Origin: Anaerolineae bacterium
Lineage (GTDB): Bacteria; Chloroflexota; Anaerolineae; Aggregatilineales; Phototrophicaceae
Length of the DNA: 64,000 nt
Direction of reading: 5' to 3'
NCBI GenBank assembly: GCA_022824565.1
Contig: JAJDZQ010000009.1
Span: 1 to 64,000 of the forward strand
Shown here: positions 28,814 through 36,376 of the stretch, piece by piece
Position numbering within the stretch: position 1 is the stretch's first letter
How the letters are laid out: every line of letters starts with the position of its first letter
Notes under the pieces: model-generated
The model's input: only the letters and a program-made list of their open reading frames with translations
Database searches by the model: none
What the model was told of the DNA's origin: nothing
Position numbers and translations under genes: made by a program

Positions 28814-29267
28814 AGATGGCAGCGCGCAGATGGTCGATGTCGGCGCGAAAGCCCAGACACAGCGCGTGGCTGTCGCCGCGGGCAAAGTCTGCATGCAGCC
28901 GCAAACACTGCGCCTCATCCGCGCTGGGGAACTCAAAAAGGGCGATGTGCTTGGCGTTGCGCGCATCGCCGGCATCCTGGCGGCCAAACGCACCAGCGAA
29001 CTCGTGCCGCTGTGTCACCCGCTGCCTATCGAGCAGATCACCCTGCAGCTGCGCCTCGACGAAGCGGCGAACGCGGTTGAAATCCGCGCTACCGTGCAGA
29101 CGACGGGCAAAACTGGCGTGGAAATGGAAGCGCTGACGGCTGTGTCGGTGGCGGCGCTGACGATTTATGACATGGCAAAGGCTGTCGACCGCAGCCTGCG
29201 CATCGGCGATATCCGCCTGCTGGAAAAACGCGGCGGCTCTCGCGGCGATTATCTCGCAGAGGAATAG
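28782..29267 (+). CDS. moaC: Cyclic pyranopterin monophosphate synthase
   Basis: A 161-residue enzyme that, with MoaA, converts GTP to cyclic pyranopterin monophosphate, the first intermediate of molybdenum cofactor. Visible motifs are MVDVGAKAQTQRVAVA, the LVPLCHPLPIEQI active-site segment and KTGVEMEALTAVSVAALTIY. ATG 28782 is preceded by GGTGGGAAC and lies inside the end of miaA. The fused MoaD-MoaE gene follows after 8 bases; no moaA is in the window. Confidence 0.95.
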   Translation: MTESQLTHLTEDGSAQMVDVGAKAQTQRVAVAAGKVCMQPQTLRLIRAGELKKGDVLGVARIAGILAAKRTSELVPLCHPLPIEQITLQLRLDEAANAVEIRATVQTTGKTGVEMEALTAVSVAALTIYDMAKAVDRSLRIGDIRLLEKRGGSRGDYLAEE

Positions 29268-29275
29268 ACAGACTT

Positions 29276-30004
29276 ATGCAAATCACGGTGCTATTTTTTG
29301 CTACCCTGCGCCAGCGCATTGGCGCGCGGATGCTGGATGTCGCCTTGGACGAAAACATGCAGAGCATCGGCGGGCTGCGCAGCGAATTGATGCGCCGACA
29401 CCCGGCCGCCAGCCAGAATCTGCAAGTGGCGCTGGCTGCCATCAACGAAGAGTTCGCATTTGACGAAGATGCGCTCCAGGATGGCGACGAGGTGGCATTT
29501 TTCCCGCCGGTCAGTGGCGGCGCTGCTGCACGCCCCGAAATCTTCCGCCTGCCAACAGAGCCATTTGACCTCAACGAAATCATCGCTGCCATCACGACGG
29601 CTCGCTGCGGCGCTGTCTGCCTGTTCACCGGCATCGTGCGCGGCGAAACTAACAAATCTGGACACTTGCCGCAGACCCAATGGCTGGAATACGAAGCCTA
29701 CCAAGCCATGGCTTTGACCAAGCTGAAACAGGTGGCAGCGGAGATCCGCGCGCGTTGGGACCAGGTCGAGGGCATCGCCATCGTACAACGGCTGGGCCTG
29801 CTGCAAGTGGGCGAAAGCACTGTGCTTTGCGCTTGTTCCGCGCCCCATCGTGATGACGGCTGTTTCGAAGCGGCGCGCTATGGCATCGACCGCCTCAAAG
29901 AGATCGTGCCCGTGTGGAAGAAAGAAGTCGGCGCGGACGGCTCAAGCTGGATCGAAGGCGCATATCAGCCTTCAGCCATCGACAAACACGCCAAAGCCCC
30001 ATGA
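29276..30004 (+). CDS. Molybdopterin synthase, MoaD-MoaE fusion
   Basis: A 242-residue fusion. Residues 1-82 are a ubiquitin-like MoaD/ThiS domain (QITVLFFATLRQRIGARML to DEVAFFPPVSGG). Residues about 90-240 are MoaE, with LEYEAYQAMA, IAIVQRLGLLQVGEST, SAPHRDDGCFEAARYGIDRL and VPVWKKEV plus the final SSWIEGAY. MoaE joins two sulfurs to the pterin; MoaD carries them on a free C-terminal Gly-Gly. Here the Gly81-Gly82 is internal, as in mycobacterial MoaX, which is cleaved after its Gly82. The gene ends with ATGA overlapping the rnc start. Confidence 0.93.
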   Translation: MQITVLFFATLRQRIGARMLDVALDENMQSIGGLRSELMRRHPAASQNLQVALAAINEEFAFDEDALQDGDEVAFFPPVSGGAAARPEIFRLPTEPFDLNEIIAAITTARCGAVCLFTGIVRGETNKSGHLPQTQWLEYEAYQAMALTKLKQVAAEIRARWDQVEGIAIVQRLGLLQVGESTVLCACSAPHRDDGCFEAARYGIDRLKEIVPVWKKEVGADGSSWIEGAYQPSAIDKHAKAP

Positions 30005-30699
30005 CCGTGCCGATGCCTGCGCAATCCGAGTTTGAAAAGCTGCTCGGCATCCATTTTTCAAAGCCCCAGTTGTTGACGATCGCGCTGACGCACAGTTCTT
30101 TTGTCAATGAATATGACGGGGCAGACGAGCCGCATGACAACGAACGGCTGGAATTCCTCGGCGACGCCGTGCTCGACCTGGTCGTCGCCGACCTGCTCTA
30201 TAACCGCTATCCGCATATGGCAGAGGGCAGCTTGACCCAGTTGCGCGCGGCCTTGGTGAAGACAGAATCGTTGGCGAAGTTTGCCGAGCAGGTTCAGCTG
30301 GGCGACTTTTTGCGCTTTGGCGTGGGCGAAGAGCGCAGTGGCGGTCGCGAGCGTCAAAGCACACTCTGCCACGCTTTTGAAGCGGTCATCGGGGCGATCT
30401 ATTTGGACCGGGGCCTGGCGGTCGTGGCGCAATTCCTGAAGCCGCTGCTGCTGGAAATGCTGGCTGAAGTGCTGGACAAGCGCCTGCACCTGGATGCCCG
30501 CAGCGAATTGCAAGAGCGCCTGCAAGCTCGCCGGCAGCCTCCGCCGCAGTATCGTGTCTGCGAAACGAGCGGACCCGAGCACGACAAGCGCTTCCGTGTG
30601 GAGGTCGGCAACGGCGCTGCAGTGCTGGGCAGTGGCGTGGGCAAGAGCAAACGAGCCGCCGCGCAAGCAGCTGCCAGAGATGCCCTGTTGCGGCTATAG
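30001..30699 (+). CDS. rnc: Ribonuclease III with His at a catalytic Asp position
   Basis: A 232-residue double-strand RNA endonuclease for rRNA and mRNA processing. The signature NERLEFLGDAVLDLV (residues 47-61) carries Glu48, Glu51 and Asp55. The second catalytic segment, normally A-D-x-x-E-A, reads CHAFEAVIGAIYLD, so His124 replaces the metal-binding Asp while Glu127 is kept. A C-terminal dsRNA-binding domain (about 160-232) with SGVGKSKRAAAQAAARDALL is present. Start ATG 30001 overlaps moaDE by 4 bases. The gene converges on the helicase gene with 3 bases between. Confidence 0.92.
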   Translation: MTVPMPAQSEFEKLLGIHFSKPQLLTIALTHSSFVNEYDGADEPHDNERLEFLGDAVLDLVVADLLYNRYPHMAEGSLTQLRAALVKTESLAKFAEQVQLGDFLRFGVGEERSGGRERQSTLCHAFEAVIGAIYLDRGLAVVAQFLKPLLLEMLAEVLDKRLHLDARSELQERLQARRQPPPQYRVCETSGPEHDKRFRVEVGNGAAVLGSGVGKSKRAAAQAAARDALLRL

Positions 30700-30702
30700 A
30701 AG

Positions 30703-32841
30703 CTAGGCCGCGCGCATCCGCCGCCGCTTGAAACAGTCTTCGCAGATACGATACCGATGCCGCGATGGCAAGCGCGCCCGGCAAATCCGACAGCGCCGCG
30801 CCGTATTGAGATTTAGCAGCAGCGCCTGGTCGATAGAAAGCGACCATTCGCGTCGCTCTTCGCGCACTTGCTGATGCGCCTCGCCGAAGTCGGCAAATTC
30901 CTTGCGTTGCGAAAGCCACAAATAGACATCCGCGCAGGCGATGCAAGCCTCTGTCGCGTCCAGATCGCCGCCATCTTGGATAGGCACGGGCGCAGCGGGC
31001 GGCATGGGCATTTGGTAGCCTTCGATGATCATGTAGGCGCAATCCAGCCAATAGGCGCGTGTCGACTTGCGGGTCGGCGCGTTGACCAACTGCAGCGCTC
31101 GCGCGAGCCCCAGCCGCTTGATTTCGTCATCGGTCAGCATCTTTGCCAATTCGATGCGTTCGTCCATATCGGCTGTCGTGATGATGGCGCGCAGCTCTTC
31201 GGGGATCGATTGTAATTCTGCCCAGCGAGTCAGCTGCTCGGCCAGGCTGCCGGGAATAAGTGTCAAGTCATCGACTGTGGGCGCAACACGCGCATAGCTC
31301 AGCTCGGGCGGCTGCTGGGCATATAGCTCGCGGATGATGTCCATATCGTCTTTGGTGGTCGCGGCGATCAGCCCGGTCTCGCGGATGCCATATCTGCCCG
31401 CGCGTCCCCCGATTTGGTGCACCTCGGCCGGATACAAGCGGCGGTCATTTTTGCCATCATATTTCTCTGTTTCATAAAAACAGACGACATCGGCAGGCAG
31501 GTTCAAGCCCATGCCCACCGCATCGGTGGCGATGCAGATCTCTGTTTCGCCCTCGGCAAAGCGGTCGGCTTGACGACGCCGCACTTCGGGTGGCAAGCTG
31601 CCATATACGACCGAGACCGCCCTGCCCATCCGCTCCAGGGTCATCTTCAAATCCAGCACATTGCGCCGTGAAAAAGCCACCAAGATCGTCGCTGCCGGCA
31701 AAGTCTCCAGGCTGAAATGCCGCTCGGCAACAGCGATGGGCGCGAGGCGTTGGTGTTCGACCAACTCACAAGGCAGCTCGGCGGCGGCGGCCAGCACTTC
31801 GATCAGCTTGCGAGCGGTAGGCGGACCGATTATGTGCATTTCTGGCGCGGCACATTCCATCAGCGCGCGCGTCCAAGCCCAACCGCGGTCGGCATCCGCC
31901 AGCATCTGCGCTTCGTCGATGATGACGCATTCTCCGCTGTCGTGCGCAGAAAACATTTCGATAGTCGCGGCGGTGATCGTTGCGCCCTCGACCCGGATCA
32001 CTTCTTCGCCAGTCAGCAGATTGCAAGCCACGCCCTCGCCATTCAGCCGGTCAAAGATCTCGTAAGCCAGCAAGCGCAAAGGAGCGAGATACCAGCCAGA
32101 CCCGGCCGACTTCAGCGCCTGCAAGGCATCGTGCGTTTTCCCACTGTTGGGCTCGCCGATGTGCAGGATTAGCTGCTGTTGGTCGCGCCAGTCATTGCGC
32201 CAATTGGGGAAAGCATCAATCAAGCGGCTGCGCAATTTGCTGCGGGCTTCGCGTTGGCGACGTTTGCGGTGGCGTCCGCCGCGGCGCTTTTTCCCTTTGC
32301 CCTTGTCGGCGCTGGGTTGTTGCCCGTTCTCGCCGAGCAACAGGCTATATTCGGCGAACGTATGCGGCAGGTCCCACAATCCGCGGACATCGCGCCACAC
32401 GATGCGCTTGGGCGAGAGGCCCGCCTGGCGAATGCGGTTGTTGAGTGTGCGCTGGTCGACCGCCAAAACGCCGCGCAAATCGGCCGGGCGCAGCCGCGTA
32501 TAGCCCGCGATCATCTCGCGCAAATCGGGGTCGGCAACGGTGGGCTGAAATGTGCGGGCAGGGAAGCGCAACTTGCCTCGCGGGTCGAGGAAGCTGTCCA
32601 GCGCCAATTCCTGCGTGGCTGTGCGCAGTGTTTCGCCATCGACGCCGACCAATTTGGCAGCCTGTTTGATTGTGTAGCTGCGGGCTGCTACCTGTTGTTC
32701 CAACGCCTGCTTGTTTTTGGGGGGGCGTGTGCCTTCGCGGATTTTATCGCCGCATAGTTCAAGGACACTCTGCCAGGCTTCGGCGTCGGCGGACGCGTCT
32801 GGCCGGGGATTTGTTTTGTTTTTATGCAATGGTGATGCCAA
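30703..32841 (-). CDS. SUV3-like superfamily 2 RNA helicase with C-terminal Zn-ribbon-like motif
   Basis: A 712-residue protein. Residues 1-150 include a helix-turn-helix-like SYTIKQAAKLVGVDGETL; residues about 185-210 are a Lys/Arg-rich linker. The helicase core starts with GEPNSGKT (229-236), has DEAQ (309-312) as motif II, ATDAVGMGLNL as motif V and QIGGRAGRYG as motif VI: the SUV3 (mitochondrial degradosome helicase) pattern rather than DEAD-box. The C-terminus has C684, C687, C700 and C703, probably binding zinc. TTG 32841 with GGAG 7 bases upstream is the start. It may unwind RNA for decay; convergent rnc may be coincidence. Confidence 0.85.
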   Translation of the reverse strand: MASPLHKNKTNPRPDASADAEAWQSVLELCGDKIREGTRPPKNKQALEQQVAARSYTIKQAAKLVGVDGETLRTATQELALDSFLDPRGKLRFPARTFQPTVADPDLREMIAGYTRLRPADLRGVLAVDQRTLNNRIRQAGLSPKRIVWRDVRGLWDLPHTFAEYSLLLGENGQQPSADKGKGKKRRGGRHRKRRQREARSKLRSRLIDAFPNWRNDWRDQQQLILHIGEPNSGKTHDALQALKSAGSGWYLAPLRLLAYEIFDRLNGEGVACNLLTGEEVIRVEGATITAATIEMFSAHDSGECVIIDEAQMLADADRGWAWTRALMECAAPEMHIIGPPTARKLIEVLAAAAELPCELVEHQRLAPIAVAERHFSLETLPAATILVAFSRRNVLDLKMTLERMGRAVSVVYGSLPPEVRRRQADRFAEGETEICIATDAVGMGLNLPADVVCFYETEKYDGKNDRRLYPAEVHQIGGRAGRYGIRETGLIAATTKDDMDIIRELYAQQPPELSYARVAPTVDDLTLIPGSLAEQLTRWAELQSIPEELRAIITTADMDERIELAKMLTDDEIKRLGLARALQLVNAPTRKSTRAYWLDCAYMIIEGYQMPMPPAAPVPIQDGGDLDATEACIACADVYLWLSQRKEFADFGEAHQQVREERREWSLSIDQALLLNLNTARRCRICRARLPSRHRYRICEDCFKRRRMRAA

Positions 32842-32874
32842 ATTGTTGCTCCGGCTATGTTTGTCTTTTTGCGT

Positions 32875-33351
32875 TTAGTCTTCCCATCGGTATGGCAGAG
32901 GCTTTGCGGCTTCGGCAAGATCCGCTGCCTCGCGCTTCTGCCTGTCGCTGGTCGCGGCAAACAAGGGCAACTGGCGGGATGCTTCGACCTGGTATTGCGC
33001 CAAAATCTTCGCGACCAAGTTGGTGCGAATGCCCGACTCGCTACAGATCTCCACAGCAAAGCGCGCTGGATGTTTTTGAGCCTTGCGCCGATTGCAGTCC
33101 GGGCAGGCGACCACCAAATTTGCTGGCGTATGGCCCCCGCCCCGCGCCAGGCTGACTACATGATCCAACTCGATCTCTGCGCCCACCAGGTTGCATCCGC
33201 ACCATTCGCAGCGCCCGCTGGATTCCAGAATACGGTCGCGCAGCATAATCGCGGACACTTCGCCAGTTGCGCCGGCCAGTTTCGCGCGCTCCTTCAGGGC
33301 GCTAGCATACTGGCGCATCGCAGCAAAATCAAGTTGGTCTTGGTAAATCAT
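32875..33351 (-). CDS. HNH endonuclease domain protein
   Basis: A 158-residue protein with a classic HNH zinc-finger nuclease domain: CEWCG, then IELDHVVSLARGG, HTPANLVVACPDCN and RRKAQKHP. The DH, N and CxxC pairs form the metal site. The C-terminal 40 residues are helical. No toxin, intein or phage context is seen. ATG 33351 is used; an in-frame ATG at 33390 would add 13 residues, and neither has a good ribosome binding site. It lies 33 bases upstream of the helicase start on the same strand, so they may share a transcript. Confidence 0.8.
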   Translation of the reverse strand: MIYQDQLDFAAMRQYASALKERAKLAGATGEVSAIMLRDRILESSGRCEWCGCNLVGAEIELDHVVSLARGGGHTPANLVVACPDCNRRKAQKHPARFAVEICSESGIRTNLVAKILAQYQVEASRQLPLFAATSDRQKREAADLAEAAKPLPYRWED

Positions 33352-33411
33352 CGGGGCTGTCTTGTCGGTTGGTCGCGCTACCTTCAGCATACAGCAAGTT
33401 TTGCGCGCGGA

Positions 33412-33440
33412 TTGCCGAGCTTCGGCGCGGGCGTTATACT
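33412..33440 (+). promoter_or_regulatory. Sigma-70 type promoter for ftsY
   Basis: TTGCCG at 33412-33417, a 17-base spacer and TATACT at 33435-33440. The start of transcription would be near 33447, with a leader of about 31 bases containing AGGAG. The promoter overlaps the 5' flank of the divergent HNH gene. Confidence 0.7.
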
Positions 33441-33477
33441 ATTGCGCTGGCATTCACAGACGAACAGGAGCAGCCAA

Positions 33478-34395
33478 TTGGGCATTTTTCGCCGCGGATT
33501 GTCAAAAACGCGCCAGTCCTTCTTCGGGCGCATATCGCAGCTCTTGGGCAACACCGAGATCGACGACGACACCTGGGACGATATGGAGACCTTGTTAATC
33601 CAGGCGGATGTCGGCTTCAACACCACGGTGCAAGTGGTCGATGCCCTGCAAGCCCGGGTGCGCGCCGAAGGCATCACCCGGTCCGACCAACTGCGCGATG
33701 CCTTAAAAGCCGAGTTGGCTGCGCTGTTGTCTTTTCCGCCGGCGCTGGATATTGCGGGGCGCGAATTGTCGATCATCCTGGTGGTCGGCGTCAATGGCTC
33801 GGGCAAAACCACCTCTATCGCCAAACTCGCGCATCGGCTGAAGAACCTGTCGGGACGCAAGGTGATGATCGCCGCAGGCGACACATTTCGCGCGGCAGCC
33901 ATCGAGCAACTGCAAACTTGGGGCGAACGCATTGATGTGCCTGTCATCGCCAATCGGCCCGGCTCCGATCCTGGCGCGGTCGTTTATGACGCCACCATGG
34001 CCGCCAAGGCGCGTGGCTATGAAATCCTCATCATCGACACAGCAGGCCGGCTGCAAAACAACTACAACCTCATGCGCGAGCTGACAAAAATCAGCGAGGT
34101 GTCTGGCAAGGTGGTGCCAGCTGCCCCGCACGAGGTGTTGCTGGTGCTGGATGGCACGACCGGGCAAAATGCAATCGAGCAAGCCAAGAGCTTTCAAGAA
34201 GCTTCGGGCGTCAGCGGCGTCATCGTCACCAAGCTGGACAGCACAGCCAAAGGCGGCATGGTCTTCTCTATTTTTCATGATCTGCATCTGCCAGTGCACT
34301 ATCTGGGCTTGGGCGAAACCATTGACGACCTGGTGCTCTTCACGCCTGAATTCTTCGTCGACAGCTTGTTTGATGACGACGGCGCGGAGAATTGA
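33478..34395 (+). CDS. ftsY: Signal recognition particle receptor FtsY
   Basis: A 305-residue SRP GTPase that receives ribosome-nascent chain complexes at the membrane. The N domain (helical, about 1-95) is followed by the G domain with G1 [18 protein letters not shown]2 [13 protein letters not shown]3 IIDTAGRLQ and G4 [11 protein letters not shown], then FVDSLF at the end. The acidic A domain is absent, giving the short NG form seen in many phyla. Start TTG 33478: AGGAG lies 7 bases upstream and a promoter fits. The upstream extension of the frame is only a shadow of the HNH gene. It overlaps the next gene by 4 bases. Confidence 0.94.
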   Translation: MGIFRRGLSKTRQSFFGRISQLLGNTEIDDDTWDDMETLLIQADVGFNTTVQVVDALQARVRAEGITRSDQLRDALKAELAALLSFPPALDIAGRELSIILVVGVNGSGKTTSIAKLAHRLKNLSGRKVMIAAGDTFRAAAIEQLQTWGERIDVPVIANRPGSDPGAVVYDATMAAKARGYEILIIDTAGRLQNNYNLMRELTKISEVSGKVVPAAPHEVLLVLDGTTGQNAIEQAKSFQEASGVSGVIVTKLDSTAKGGMVFSIFHDLHLPVHYLGLGETIDDLVLFTPEFFVDSLFDDDGAEN

Positions 34396-35180
34396 CAGCC
34401 ATTGTGGAAATCTCCAGCCCACAAAATAGCCGGCTAAAGCTGGTCAATCGGCTGCGCAGCAAACGCGGGCGCGAGGCAGAGTCGCGTTTTGTCATCGACT
34501 ACGAGCGCGACTTGCAGCGGGCGCTGGCCTGTGGCTACCAGGCAGAGTTTGTGCTGCATTGCCCAGAGCTCGGCGGCGAGATCGGCAATATGGACTGCGA
34601 GACGCATACGATTACGCCCCAGCTGCTGCGGCGCTTTGCATACCGAGACAACCCGGACGGCTTGTTGGCCGTCTTGCACAGCCAACTGCCCAAAGGTCGC
34701 CAGTGGCTTGCGGGCGCAGCAATTGGCAGCGCGCTCCTGCTGGTGGATCTGCGCGTGCCCGGCAATATCGGCGCACTGTTGCGCAGCGCCGACGCCAGCG
34801 GCTGCGACGCGGTGCTACTGGTCGATTGCGCGCTGGACCTTTATAATCCCAATATCATTCGCAGCAGCACTGGCGCTTGCTTCCTGGACAATATCTATCA
34901 GCTAAGCACAAGCGAGGCATTGGATTTTCTGGGCAGCGCGGGCCTGGAGATCGTTGCCGCAGATGTGGGTGGCAGCAGCCTGTACAACGCAGACTTCGCC
35001 GCCAAGACAGCCATTGTGCTGGGCGCAGAAGACCGAGGACTGAGCGAGGATTGGCTGTCCAGCGCCGAACGCCATATCCGCATCCCCATGGCGGGTCGGG
35101 CAGTTGATTCATTGAATGTATCGGTTAGCGGCGCCATCCTGATGTTTGAATTGCAACGCCAGCGCCATCACGGCAGATAG
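34392..35180 (+). CDS. SPOUT (TrmH/SpoU-family) RNA 2'-O-methyltransferase
   Basis: A 262-residue protein with an N-terminal L30e-like substrate domain (NSRLKLVNRLRSKRGREAES) and a C-terminal knotted SPOUT domain: motif 1 VPGNIGALLRSADASGCDAV, motif 2 IVLGAEDRGLSE and motif 3 IPMAGRAVDSLNVSVSGAIL. It uses S-adenosylmethionine to methylate ribose 2'-OH in rRNA or tRNA; the target cannot be told. The TTG at 34392 overlaps the ftsY stop; a GTG at 34403 is out of frame, and no better start is evident. It lies directly before prfB. Confidence 0.9.
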   Translation: MTAIVEISSPQNSRLKLVNRLRSKRGREAESRFVIDYERDLQRALACGYQAEFVLHCPELGGEIGNMDCETHTITPQLLRRFAYRDNPDGLLAVLHSQLPKGRQWLAGAAIGSALLLVDLRVPGNIGALLRSADASGCDAVLLVDCALDLYNPNIIRSSTGACFLDNIYQLSTSEALDFLGSAGLEIVAADVGGSSLYNADFAAKTAIVLGAEDRGLSEDWLSSAERHIRIPMAGRAVDSLNVSVSGAILMFELQRQRHHGR

Positions 35181-35193
35181 GCAAACCAGCCCT

Positions 35194-36279
35194 ATGGACA
35201 GCATCGCCAGCCAACTGCGAGAGTTTCAAGCGCAGGTCAATGAACTTATGGCGCGCATTGGCATCGCCGACAAAGCCGCCAGCGCCAGCCAACTGGAAAC
35301 CGCTGCCAGCCAAACCGACTTCTGGGACGATCCAGAATCCGCCCAGAAAATCATGCAGCAGCTCGCGCGGTTGAATGCGCTGGTCGATAAATGGCGCGGA
35401 TTGGCCGCCCGCATCGCGGATGCGATTGAACTGGTCGAGATCGCCGATGACGATATGCAGGCCGAGCTGGAAGCCGAGACCGGGACCTTGCGCAAAATTG
35501 TCGCCGCTATATCGCGAGAAGCCATGCTTTCGGGCGATTATGACAACGAAAATGCCATCTTCGCCATTCACGCGGGCGCTGGCGGAGTCGATGCCCAGGA
35601 TTGGACCGAAATGCTGGAGCGCATGTACCTGCGTTGGATCGAGCAGAATGGCTACAAAGCCGAAATCCTCGACCGCAGCGGTGGCGAAGAAGCCGGCTTG
35701 AAGAGCGTCACCATCAGTGTCAAGGGCGACTATGCTTTTGGCAATTTGCAGAGCGAAGAAGGGGTGCATCGCCTGGTGCGCCAGAGCCCATTTGACAGCG
35801 CCAGACGCCGCCACACCGCCTTCGCGAAAGTGGAGCTCTGGCCCGATATCCAGAGCGATATCGAAATCACCGTGGAGGAGCGCGACATCCGCATCGATAC
35901 TTTTCGAGCCAGCGGCGCGGGCGGACAGCATGTGCAAAAGAATGACACCGCCGTGCGCATCACCCACTTGCCCACGGGGCTGGTCGTGCAATGTCAAAAC
36001 CAGCGCAGCCAGGCACAAAATCGTGATCGCGCCATGCAAATCCTCAAAGCGCGCCTCTTTGAGATGGAACGCGCCAGGCAAGAAGCGCAAATGGCCGAGC
36101 TCAAAGGCGAAAATGTCGATGCCGGCTGGGGAAACCAGATCCGCTCCTATGTCTTGCATCCCTACCAGATGGTGAAAGATCATCGCACCAATGTAGAGAT
36201 TGGCAATACGACAGCTGTGCTCGATGGGCGGCTGGGCGAATTCATCGATGCGTATCTGCGGCACAAGATCAACGGCTGA
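35194..36279 (+). CDS. prfB: Peptide chain release factor 2
   Basis: A 361-residue class I release factor that reads UGA and UAA. The anticodon-like SPF tripeptide is in RQSPFDSARRRHTAF, and the GGQ motif in ASGAGGQHVQKNDTAVRITH. The N-terminal helical domain has the FWDDPESAQKIMQQL segment typical of RF2. The reading frame is continuous from the first codon with no CTTTGA shift site, so the usual programmed +1 frameshift autoregulation is absent. ATG 35194 is used; an upstream in-frame start at 35146 lies inside the previous gene. Confidence 0.93.
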   Translation: MDSIASQLREFQAQVNELMARIGIADKAASASQLETAASQTDFWDDPESAQKIMQQLARLNALVDKWRGLAARIADAIELVEIADDDMQAELEAETGTLRKIVAAISREAMLSGDYDNENAIFAIHAGAGGVDAQDWTEMLERMYLRWIEQNGYKAEILDRSGGEEAGLKSVTISVKGDYAFGNLQSEEGVHRLVRQSPFDSARRRHTAFAKVELWPDIQSDIEITVEERDIRIDTFRASGAGGQHVQKNDTAVRITHLPTGLVVQCQNQRSQAQNRDRAMQILKARLFEMERARQEAQMAELKGENVDAGWGNQIRSYVLHPYQMVKDHRTNVEIGNTTAVLDGRLGEFIDAYLRHKING

Positions 36280-36376
36280 TGCGTCCCGGCGCGCGCCAAA
36301 GAATGCAACGAGATTTGGCGACAGCCATGGCAAGATGTGGTAAATTAGGCGCAGGCACATCGCAAATGGTAGCTGC

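Noticed and set aside
32857-33477. N-terminal extension of FtsY (possible A domain)
   Set aside because: The frame is open upstream but is antisense to the HNH gene and lies upstream of the mapped-looking promoter; the TTG at 33478 has AGGAG.
35194-35300. Programmed +1 frameshift in prfB
   Set aside because: No CTTTGA or in-frame stop occurs near codon 25; the reading frame is continuous.
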